From Verrucomicrobiota bacterium (GTDB lineage: Bacteria > Verrucomicrobiota > Verrucomicrobiia > Opitutales > Opitutaceae): a DNA stretch of 15,757 nucleotides. The notes below the pieces were generated by a model. The model searched no databases, was not told where the DNA came from, and was given only the letters and a program-made list of their open reading frames with translations. The stretch covers positions 1 to 15,757 of the forward strand of contig JAEZAD010000272.1 of NCBI GenBank assembly GCA_023430565.1, read 5' to 3'. The position numbers and the translations under genes are program-made. Below are positions 1-6,430 of the stretch, one piece after another (position 1 is the first letter of the stretch; each line of letters opens with the position of its first letter).

Positions 1-711
1 CGACGTAAACAGCCGCCGCGCCTCCCCATCCGTCTCCGCCGCAAACACCCCGATGCACGCCATCGCATACGGTTTCGCCAGTGTCTTCGACGGCTTGAAC
101 TCCCCGCGATAAACCTCCAGCGCCTCCATCAAAAGGTCCGGCGCGAAATGCGACGCAAACGCGAACGGCAGCCCCAGCACCGCCGCCACCTGCGCACTGA
201 ACAAACTCGAACCGAGCAGCCAGATCGGCACGTCCTGCCCCGCGCCCGGCACCGCCCGCACCGCCTGGTCCGGCTCCGCTTCTCGAAAATACGCCTGCAG
301 CTCCACGACGTCCTGCGGAAACGTATCCGCCGAATTGATTCGTCCTCGCCGCAGCGCCCGCGCCGTCATCTGATCCGTCCCCGGCGCCCGCCCCAAACCC
401 AGATCGATCCGTCCGGGAAACAACGCCTCCAGCGTCCCAAACTGCTCCGCCACCATCAGCGGCGCATGATTCGGCAGCATGATCCCGCCCGAACCCACGC
501 GAATCGTTTTCGTCCCCGCCGCCACGTGCCCGATCACCACCGCCGTCGCCGCACTCGCGATCCCTGGCATGTTGTGATGCTCCGCCAGCCAATATCGCCG
601 GTAACCCAGCCGCTCCGCGTGCTGCGCCAAATCGCGCGAACGATCCAGCGCGTCGCGCACCGTCCCGCCCTCCACGATCGGCGAAAGATCCAAAACCGAA
701 AACGGAATCAT
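1..711 (-). CDS. LLM-class flavin-dependent oxidoreductase (luciferase-like), 3' end cut by window edge
   Basis: This is the N-terminal 237 residues of a bacterial-luciferase-fold monooxygenase; the C-terminal third lies beyond the left edge. The protein starts MIPFSVLDLSPI, the usual opening of the LuxA/MsnO8-like subgroup, and continues with LAEHHNMPG near residues 42-50, VGSGGIMLPNHAP, and LFPGRIDLGLGRAPGTD. These are the conserved strands and loops that build the FMN/F420 pocket of the TIM barrel. Family members use reduced flavin and O2 to oxidise varied small substrates, so the substrate cannot be told from sequence. The ATG at 711 is preceded by GGAGGG on the minus strand, about 10 nt upstream, a reasonable ribosome binding site. 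The gene is divergent from the epimerase-like gene at 982. Family assignment is confident; the exact activity is not. Confidence 0.9.
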   Translation of the reverse strand, partial: MIPFSVLDLSPIVEGGTVRDALDRSRDLAQHAERLGYRRYWLAEHHNMPGIASAATAVVIGHVAAGTKTIRVGSGGIMLPNHAPLMVAEQFGTLEALFPGRIDLGLGRAPGTDQMTARALRRGRINSADTFPQDVVELQAYFREAEPDQAVRAVPGAGQDVPIWLLGSSLFSAQVAAVLGLPFAFASHFAPDLLMEALEVYRGEFKPSKTLAKPYAMACIGVFAAETDGEARRLFTS

Positions 712-757
712 CCCCCAACCAACCCTCCAAACCGAAATTATCAAAACCCTCGGATTA

Positions 758-814
758 ACCACCCAGACACCAAGGCCCAGAGCCCATCCTCCTTCTTCTC
801 CGAGTCTCCGTGGT
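758..814. repeat. Degenerate intergenic inverted repeat (ACCAC..GTGGT type)
   Basis: The left arm ACCACccAGAC (758-768) faces the right arm GTCTccGTGGT (804-814). Five plus four bases pair perfectly around a 2-nt CC/CC mismatch, across a 35-nt purine/pyrimidine-biased centre. It resembles a decayed copy of the ACCACGGAGAC / GTCTCCGTGGT intergenic element that I recall from environmental bacterial genomes. The resemblance is from memory and unverified; the pairing is visible directly. It lies between two divergent genes. Confidence 0.5.
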
Positions 815-981
815 CCATCCCTTCCCATCCAAACATCCTTCACGCCCGCGCAAAATCTCTCACCAAACCCGCCTTGCCCCTCCCCTCGCCCCGAAGAAAC
901 TTCCGCCGCCGCTCCGCCGTCTTCCGACGCGCGAACGCCCCCGTGCGTTCCTCCTCCCCAAAACTGCCGCCCTCTCGCCCC

Positions 982-1884
982 ATGCTCCACGATCGCCTCC
1001 TCACCCGTCGCGCCGCCGTCAAACGCGCCGCCTTCTCCGCCGTCGCCATCCCGCTCCTCGGCTCGCTCTCCCGCCTCGGCGCCGCTACTTCCCCGACCTC
1101 CACACCCGCCGACTCCACCGCCCCCGCGAAAAAAGGCCGCCTCGGCGACCTCAAGCTCGGCGTCGCCTCCATCTCCCTCAAAGACCTCACCGCCGCCGGC
1201 GCCGCCGCCGTCCTCAAGCAACTCGAGATTCCCTGCGTCTCCATTTTTCGGACACACGCCTTCTTCGAAAAAGGCGATCCCGACGACTGCCGCAAAGCCG
1301 CCGAAACCTTCCGCGCCGCGGGCGTCGAACCCGCCACCACCAGCGTCGTCAATCTCACCAACGACGAGGTCGCCATGCGCCGCGCCTTCGACAACGTCCG
1401 GGCCGCCGGCCTTTCGATGATGACCTGCAAGCCCGCGCCCGACTGCCTCAAACTCGCCGAGCGCTTCGCCCGGGAATACGATATCCGCCTCGCCATCCAC
1501 AACCACGGCCCCGAGGACAATCTCTACCCTTCGCCCTACGAAGCCCTGAAACTCATCGAGTCGCTCGACTCCCGCATCGGCCTCTGCATCGACGTCGGCC
1601 ACACCATGCGCGCGCACGTCGACCCCGCCGAATCCATCCGCAAGTGCGCCTCGCGCCTCTACGATCTTCACATCAAGGACACCCTCGCGATCGCCGGCAC
1701 CTTGAAAGACATGCCCACCGAAGTCGGCCGCGGCCGCATCGACACCCGCGGAGTCCTCGCCGCTCTCCTCGACGTCAACTACACCGGCCCCGTCGCCTTC
1801 GAATACGAACGCGGCAACGTCAATCCCACCCTCGGCCTCGCCGAATCCGTCGGCTTCGTCCGCGGCACGCTCGCCACCCTGTAG
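982..1884 (+). CDS. Tat-exported TIM-barrel sugar phosphate isomerase/epimerase family protein
   Basis: A 300-residue protein of the xylose-isomerase-like TIM-barrel family (AP endonuclease 2 fold). The N-terminus has a twin-arginine signal, TRRAAVK at residues 8-14, then a hydrophobic stretch ending near GAA at 33-35, so export in folded form is likely. Candidate metal and substrate ligands are H173/H175 (IHNHG), D204 and H207 (CIDVGH), H230 (DLHIKD) and E274/E276 (FEYE), which match the usual positions of this fold. Members isomerise or epimerise sugars and inositol derivatives; the substrate is unknown. The ATG at 982 was chosen because it begins the signal peptide; the upstream open frame back to 148 overlaps the opposite monooxygenase and is arginine/proline-rich noise. 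No Shine-Dalgarno is seen; the leader is C-rich. An exported isomerase suggests a job in periplasmic sugar modification (inference). Confidence 0.85.
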   Translation: MLHDRLLTRRAAVKRAAFSAVAIPLLGSLSRLGAATSPTSTPADSTAPAKKGRLGDLKLGVASISLKDLTAAGAAAVLKQLEIPCVSIFRTHAFFEKGDPDDCRKAAETFRAAGVEPATTSVVNLTNDEVAMRRAFDNVRAAGLSMMTCKPAPDCLKLAERFAREYDIRLAIHNHGPEDNLYPSPYEALKLIESLDSRIGLCIDVGHTMRAHVDPAESIRKCASRLYDLHIKDTLAIAGTLKDMPTEVGRGRIDTRGVLAALLDVNYTGPVAFEYERGNVNPTLGLAESVGFVRGTLATL

Positions 1885-1947
1885 CGCACCCCTCGCGATC
1901 ACGCGGGCCATCGCGAAATTCCTTCGTCTCCGCTGCCCGTCTCCTTT

Positions 1948-1970
1948 CGCGACGTTTCGCGTGCGTCGCG
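1948..1970. other. Weak hairpin downstream of the epimerase-like gene
   Basis: CGCGAC (1948-1953) and GTCGCG (1965-1970) can pair across an 11-nt loop in the 176-nt gap between the genes ending at 1884 and starting at 2061. There is no T tract, so it is at best a weak or Rho-assisted terminator. The rest of the gap shows nothing recognisable. Confidence 0.2.
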
Positions 1971-2060
1971 GGCGATCGCTCCCTCCGGCCATCTCCCCAC
2001 CGCGCCACTCCGCTCTTTTCCCGCGATCCACCCCCGCAATCCGCGGTCTGTGAGAACACG

Positions 2061-2594
2061 ATGAAAACCATCACCCCCACCGAACAGGCCCGCGCCGAAG
2101 CCCTGCACAAATTCCACCAGCTCGTCACCGACATCAATTTTGCGATGCTCACGACGGTCGACGATAACGGCCGCCTCCGCAGCCGCCCCATGGCCACGCT
2201 TCAGTTCGACACGCAGGCCGGCGAACTTTGGTTCTTCACCGCCGAACACTCGGCCAAAACCGACGAAATCGCCCACGATCAAAACGTCGGCCTGTCCTAC
2301 GCCTCTCCCGGCAAACAGGACTACGTTTCCATTTCCGGCCGCGCCCGCGTCGTCCGCGACAAAGCCAAAATGGCCGAACTCTGGACGCCCATGGCCAAAC
2401 TCTGGTTTCCGCAGGGCCTCGACGATCCCCGTCTCGCCCTCCTCTGCGTCGAAGTCGAGGCCGCCGAATACTGGGATTCTCCTTCCGGCATGATGGTCGA
2501 ACTCTTCGGCCTCGCGAAACTCGCCCTCACCGGCAAAGCGCCCAAGAACACCGGCGAGCACGTCAAAGTCGATCGCCCCATCGTCCGCCCCTGA
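2061..2594 (+). CDS. Pyridoxamine 5'-phosphate oxidase-fold protein, general stress protein 26-like
   Basis: A 177-residue soluble protein of the split-barrel flavin-binding fold. After a short N-terminal helix it shows FAMLTTVDDNGRLRSRPM (about residues 29-46), then LWFFTAEHSAKTDEI, VGLSYASPGKQDYVSISG and a C-terminal WTPMAKLWFPQGLDDPRLALL segment. This order of motifs is typical of the COG3871 'general stress protein 26' group. These proteins bind FMN or FAD and are usually not true pyridoxamine phosphate oxidases; their redox role in stress is poorly defined. The length is typical and the frame is clean. The ATG at 2061 follows GTGAGAACACG, so only a weak GAGA ribosome site is present. The DUF4112 gene starts 40 nt after its stop and may be co-transcribed. 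Confidence 0.9.
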   Translation: MKTITPTEQARAEALHKFHQLVTDINFAMLTTVDDNGRLRSRPMATLQFDTQAGELWFFTAEHSAKTDEIAHDQNVGLSYASPGKQDYVSISGRARVVRDKAKMAELWTPMAKLWFPQGLDDPRLALLCVEVEAAEYWDSPSGMMVELFGLAKLALTGKAPKNTGEHVKVDRPIVRP

Positions 2595-2602
2595 CCTGGC
2601 CG

Positions 2603-2621
2603 TCGCTGCGAGCGCCAGCGA
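2603..2621. other. Small hairpin between the stress-protein and DUF4112 genes
   Basis: TCGCTG (2603-2608) and CAGCGA (2616-2621) form a 6-bp stem with a 7-nt loop in the 40-nt gap. It lacks a T tract and might be an mRNA-processing or attenuation structure, or chance in GC-rich DNA. Confidence 0.2.
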
Positions 2622-2634
2622 GCGGGTTCCGCCC

Positions 2635-3138
2635 ATGCCCGACGTCACCCGCATTCCCCGCTCGGCGCCCCTCGACGCCGATCCTCGGCTTCGCCGCCTC
2701 CGCCGCCTCGCCTGGCTGCTCGATCAATCGTTCAGCGTCGGCGGTAAACGTTTCGGCCTCGATCCGATCCTCGGCCTGATCCCCGGCCTCGGCGACTGGG
2801 CCGGGGCCGCGCTCTCGCTTTACGTCGTCTACGAAGCGATGCGCCTCGGCCTCCCTTGGCCCGTCATCGGTCGCATGCTCGGCAACATCGCGATCGAAGC
2901 CGTCGTCGGCGCCGTCCCCATCGCCGGCGATCTCTTCGACTTCGTCTGGCAGGCCAACACCCGCAACCTCCAGCTCGTCGATCGGCATTACCGCTTTCGC
3001 CAGCGCCCGCGTTCGCTCGGCGCGATCGGGTTCATCTTCGTGGCCATCTGCATCGCTCTGCTCGCCCTCCTCGTCGGCGCCGTGTTCGTCTGCGTGTGGC
3101 TGCTCCGCGAGCTCTGGCAGTTGCTCGCGGGCGCCTGA
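2635..3138 (+). CDS. DUF4112 family membrane protein
   Basis: A 167-residue integral membrane protein that I recognise as DUF4112. The hallmark LLDQSFSVGGKRFGLDPILGLIPGLGDW occupies roughly residues 28-55 (shown here in parts: LLDQSF, then FGLDPILGLIPGLGDW). It is followed by a first hydrophobic segment (about 42-70), a second GRMLGNIAIEAVVGAVPIAGDLFDFVWQ block (GRMLGNIAIE then VPIAGDLFDF, about 77-105) and a strongly hydrophobic C-terminal helix (about 130-157). The paired 'PGLGD' and 'PIAGD' turns look like an internal duplication. No biochemical function is established for the family. The ATG at 2635 has only a weak AGCGGG purine stretch upstream. It follows the PNPOx-like gene in the same direction and ends in a 176-nt gap before the kinase gene. 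Confidence 0.85.
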   Translation: MPDVTRIPRSAPLDADPRLRRLRRLAWLLDQSFSVGGKRFGLDPILGLIPGLGDWAGAALSLYVVYEAMRLGLPWPVIGRMLGNIAIEAVVGAVPIAGDLFDFVWQANTRNLQLVDRHYRFRQRPRSLGAIGFIFVAICIALLALLVGAVFVCVWLLRELWQLLAGA

Positions 3139-3251
3139 ACAGACACCGGCAGGGCACGCCCCGGAGTATCCGAAAACTGGGTGCGCACCGCTCGTCATTA
3201 ACGACGCCCGGGGTCTCGGAACATTTCCCGTGACCGCAATCGGGAATTTTC

Positions 3252-3276
3252 GGCCGCTTTCTCCCTTCCAGCGGCC
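3252..3276. promoter_or_regulatory. Perfect 7-bp inverted repeat upstream of the hybrid kinase
   Basis: GGCCGCT (3252-3258) and AGCGGCC (3270-3276) pair perfectly around an 11-nt pyrimidine loop, ending 38 nt before the GTG at 3315. It could be an operator, a leader hairpin or a weak terminator of the DUF4112 transcript. No T run follows. The rest of the 176-nt gap has no other clear element. Confidence 0.35.
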
Positions 3277-3314
3277 AGTAATTTGCTCCTCCCTCATTCC
3301 GCCCTCTCGCACCC

Positions 3315-5828
3315 GTGCTCTCAAAAACGCAACTGTCCGCCCAAACAGTCATTGTGCGGCTTTGCGAGCCACCGACCCCCGAGCCGTCGGAGAATCTCCC
3401 GGACGCACTTTGCCCCGCTCGCGTCGCTGACGACGAGTTGCGGGTAAACAACGACTGGCGCGTCGAAGCCGTCGGGCCCCGTGCCGCAAAAACGATGCAC
3501 TGGCCCGACCAACCCCTCTCCGATTTCGAGGGACGCCGCCTGTGGGAACTCACACCCCGCCTCGTCGGCACCCCCGCCGAGGCCAAGCTCCGAGAGGCCA
3601 TGCACGCGCGCCGCCCGGTCACCGTGGAATGGAGTGGCAACGGCCGGCGGACGCTCGAAATCAGCGGTCGGCCCGTCTCGAGGTTTTGGCAGCTCGAAAT
3701 CCGCGAAATCAAACCGGACACTCTCCGCGCCCTCCCTCGGACACCGCCGCCCGCCCCCGCCGCCGTCCCTCCGCCCGAAACCGCGCTCGCGCCCGCGCTC
3801 TCGTTCAATCCGTTTCCCGCGTATGTCTTTTCCGCGCTGGGGCGCTTCCTCCTCGCGAACGAGCCCGCCGCTCGCTTCCTCGGCTGGTCGCCCGCCGACC
3901 TGATTGGTCGCACGTTTCTCGACCTGGCCCTGCCCGCTCCGATCGCCACGACACTCCACCACGCCCTGCAGCGTGTGCTCGTCACCGGCGAGCCCGACGG
4001 CGTGTCCGTTCACCATCCCCAGCCGGACGAAACCCTCGTCCGCTACGAGCATCGCTTCGTTCCGCTGCACCACGCCGACCGCACCGTGCTGCGCGTGCTC
4101 GCAACGGCCCAACCCATCCTGGCGCCCGCCCCCGCGGCGGCCGACACGCCGGAAGCGGAGGCGTTGCGTCACCACGCGCTTACCGAACTGGCCACCTCGT
4201 TTCTTCGCGAAAGCACCCGCCGCTCGCCCCTGCCAAAACTGCTGCGGCGCATGGCCGACGCCGCCGGCGCGGAAATTCACGTGCTGCACACGGTCGCGCC
4301 GGATCTGCGGCGTCTCAGCTTCGAAGCGAGCGGCGGACTGGACGCCGAACAACTCGTGAGCGCCGCCAGCCCGGCCTTTGGCGAAGGCCTCGCCGGCATC
4401 ACGGCCGACGAAGACTGGCCCGTCGTCCTCGACGACGTCGAAAACAACCCGCACCCCGCCGCCGCCGAACCCCGCCGGTGGGGCGCTCGCGCCGCGGTGT
4501 GCCATCCGCTCCGCAGCGGTGGCCAACTCCTCGGCACGCTCACGCTCGCCACCACGTCGCGCGATCGCTTCACCCGCGGCGAACTGGCCTTCATCCGCGA
4601 CGCCGCCAACCTCCTCGCCGGCGCCCTCGAGATCCGCCGCACCCTCGACCACGCCGAGCGCGCCCAGTCCGCCGCCGCAGCCGCCTTGCGCACCAAGGAC
4701 GAATTCATCGCCGCGGTCTCACACGAGCTGCGCACGCCGTTGAACCCGGCCCTGCTCCTCGCCAGCCACGCCGCCGCCAATCCCGAGCTGACCCAGGCCG
4801 TGCGCGGAGACTTCGAAGCCATCGCCAGCAGCCTCCGCACGGGGGCGCGGCTCGTCGACGACCTGCTGGACCTCACTCGCTACACGCACGGAAAACTCTC
4901 CCTCGAATCGAAACCGGTCCAGTTGCACACCGTGCTCATGGATGCGCTCACGACCATCCACGCCGAGGTCGAGCAGAAGCGCCTCGAGCTCAGTCTCGAG
5001 CTCCTCCCCAGTTCGCCCACCGTCCACGCCGACCCGCTTCGCCTGCAGCAGGTGTTCTGGAATCTGCTGAAAAACGCCGTGAAGTTCACCGCCACCGGCG
5101 GCGTGCTCTCCGTGCGCACGCGCCTGGCGCCCGCCGGCCACGTGCGCATCGAAATCATGGATACCGGCGTCGGTCTCACCGCCGACGAAATCGGCCGCGC
5201 CTTCGACTCCTTCGCCCAGGGGGAACACGGTCGCAACGGCTCCTCGCCCTTCGGCGGACTCGGGCTCGGTCTTTCCATCGCCCAGAAAATCGTCGCCCTC
5301 CATTCCGGCCGCATCCACGCGAGCAGCGAGGGCCGCGATCGCGGCGCCTGCTTCGTCGTCGAACTCCCCGTCATCGCTCACGCCCCGCCGCCCGAGTCCG
5401 ACCGCCCGGTCCCGGCCGAGCCTCCCCCGCCGGAGCCGGCCTCCCCCGCGCGCACCGGCCTCCGCATCCTGCTCGTCGAGGACCACCGCGCCACCCGCGA
5501 GGCGCTGCTCCAGCTTTTGGTCCAGCGCGACCACGAGGTCATCGGCGCCGGCAGCGTGAGCGAAGCCCGCTACATCGCTCTGAAAAAACAGTTCGATCTC
5601 GTGATCTCCGACATCGGTCTGCCGGACTCGAGCGGCTACGAACTCATGGCCGGCCTTCGCTCCGATTATGAGCTGGAAGGCATCGCGCTCACGGGGCACG
5701 GCACCGACGAGGACATCGCCCGCGCGCGCGCCTCGGGCTTCGTCGCCCACATCGTCAAGCCCATCACGATCCAGGCGCTCGAAGCCGCCCTCGCCGACGC
5801 CGTCTCCGCCAAATCGCCCGGCCGTTAG
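3315..5828 (+). CDS. Soluble hybrid histidine kinase, PAS-PAS-GAF-HisKA-HATPase-REC
   Basis: An 837-residue cytoplasmic sensor kinase with no membrane segment or signal peptide. In order: a divergent PAS-like region (about 50-130, with DWRVEAVGP and LWELTPRLVGTPAEAK), a proline-rich linker, a second PAS (about 163-262), a GAF domain (about 306-440), and a HisKA dimerisation domain with phospho-acceptor H470 in SHELRTPL. The HATPase_c domain follows, with N587 in NLLKNAVKF, the G1 box DTGVG 616-620 and FGGLGLGL 646-653. A C-terminal receiver begins near 716, with phospho-acceptor D766 in LVISDIGLPD. All catalytic motifs are intact. The first codon is GTG at 3315; the first ATG (3495) would cut into the N-terminal PAS-like region, so an upstream start is preferred, though its exact position is uncertain. 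It ends 11 nt from the stop of the opposing response regulator at 5840. The ligand sensed is unknown. Confidence 0.9.
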   Translation: MLSKTQLSAQTVIVRLCEPPTPEPSENLPDALCPARVADDELRVNNDWRVEAVGPRAAKTMHWPDQPLSDFEGRRLWELTPRLVGTPAEAKLREAMHARRPVTVEWSGNGRRTLEISGRPVSRFWQLEIREIKPDTLRALPRTPPPAPAAVPPPETALAPALSFNPFPAYVFSALGRFLLANEPAARFLGWSPADLIGRTFLDLALPAPIATTLHHALQRVLVTGEPDGVSVHHPQPDETLVRYEHRFVPLHHADRTVLRVLATAQPILAPAPAAADTPEAEALRHHALTELATSFLRESTRRSPLPKLLRRMADAAGAEIHVLHTVAPDLRRLSFEASGGLDAEQLVSAASPAFGEGLAGITADEDWPVVLDDVENNPHPAAAEPRRWGARAAVCHPLRSGGQLLGTLTLATTSRDRFTRGELAFIRDAANLLAGALEIRRTLDHAERAQSAAAAALRTKDEFIAAVSHELRTPLNPALLLASHAAANPELTQAVRGDFEAIASSLRTGARLVDDLLDLTRYTHGKLSLESKPVQLHTVLMDALTTIHAEVEQKRLELSLELLPSSPTVHADPLRLQQVFWNLLKNAVKFTATGGVLSVRTRLAPAGHVRIEIMDTGVGLTADEIGRAFDSFAQGEHGRNGSSPFGGLGLGLSIAQKIVALHSGRIHASSEGRDRGACFVVELPVIAHAPPPESDRPVPAEPPPPEPASPARTGLRILLVEDHRATREALLQLLVQRDHEVIGAGSVSEARYIALKKQFDLVISDIGLPDSSGYELMAGLRSDYELEGIALTGHGTDEDIARARASGFVAHIVKPITIQALEAALADAVSAKSPGR

Positions 5829-5839
5829 CCAACCCGTTC

Positions 5840-6268
5840 CTAGAACAAACCGCACGCCCGGTCGTCCGCGCGAAGCGACGTCCCCACCGCGACTCCCGCG
5901 CGGGCCGCGAGCACCTCGACGACCCGATCGATCAGATACGCGAATCGAATCTTGGGCACGACCTCGTTCGCGCCGGGCACCCTCGCCACGTCCGGCGCCC
6001 CCGTGATCACCAGAATCGGCGTCTCCTGATCCGTTCTCCGAATCTCCGCGATCACCTGCGCACCCGAAATCTCGCCCAGGTTCAAATCCGTGATGATCAG
6101 GTCCGGCCGCTCCCGCCCATAGGCCAGAAGTGCCGCCCGTCCTTCATTCGCCGCCACCACCCGCGCCCCCGGCAACGCCCGGCGAAGCTTTGCCACGAGG
6201 AAATCCCGCACCAGGTCATCGTCCTCCACCAGCAGGATCCGACACACCTCGCGCGAGTCCGTGCTCAT
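5840..6268 (-). CDS. Single-domain response regulator (CheY-like receiver)
   Basis: A 142-residue receiver with essentially no output domain. ILLVEDDDLV (11-20) carries the acidic Mg2+-binding residues D16/D17. D61 in LIITDLNLG is the phospho-acceptor, T89 in LVITGAP is the switch residue, and K106 in VVPKI is the conserved lysine. The usual KP(F) after strand beta5 is replaced by KIRF. The ATG at 6268 sits just before the receiver; a GTG at 6295 would add nine residues and cannot be excluded. Neither start has a convincing ribosome site. The gene faces the 837-residue kinase tail to tail and lies 150 nt downstream of the GH97 gene on the same strand, so it could share that transcript. It may act as a phosphate shuttle or sink, or by protein contact (inference). 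Confidence 0.88.
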   Translation of the reverse strand: MSTDSREVCRILLVEDDDLVRDFLVAKLRRALPGARVVAANEGRAALLAYGRERPDLIITDLNLGEISGAQVIAEIRRTDQETPILVITGAPDVARVPGANEVVPKIRFAYLIDRVVEVLAARAGVAVGTSLRADDRACGLF

Positions 6269-6409
6269 GCGAAAATCCGCGCGACAACCGGACACCTCGA
6301 GGGCACAGGAGCGAAGCTCACCGCGGCAGCCTCCGCCTTCCCTTCCCTCCGCCGCGATCCGAATCGGTCGGAAAACCTCCTACCCTGCCACCGGAGAAAC
6401 TCCTCTGGA

Positions 6410-6430
6410 CGCCCCTCGCTACTCGGGGCG
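6410..6430 (-). terminator. Hairpin spanning the GH97 stop codon, possible weak terminator
   Basis: CGCCCC (6410-6415) and GGGGCG (6425-6430) form a 6-bp GC-only stem with a 9-nt loop that contains the TAG of the GH97 gene. No T run follows on the minus strand. It may slow ribosomes or polymerase or protect the 3' end. It leaves open whether the response regulator at 6268 is on the same transcript. Position is clear, function is inferred. Confidence 0.3.

Noticed and set aside
148..981. Upstream part of the long frame that ends at 1884
   Set aside because: It overlaps the opposite-strand monooxygenase and translates to arginine/proline-rich noise; the real protein starts with the Tat signal at 982.
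3321..4652. Minus-strand open frame of 443 codons opposite the first kinase
   Set aside because: No recognisable domain, and the codon pattern matches the plus-strand PAS/GAF coding region.
6374..6385. Strong AGGAGG on the minus strand suggesting a small gene between GH97 and the response regulator
   Set aside because: No ATG, GTG or TTG follows at a usable distance, so no reading frame is supported.
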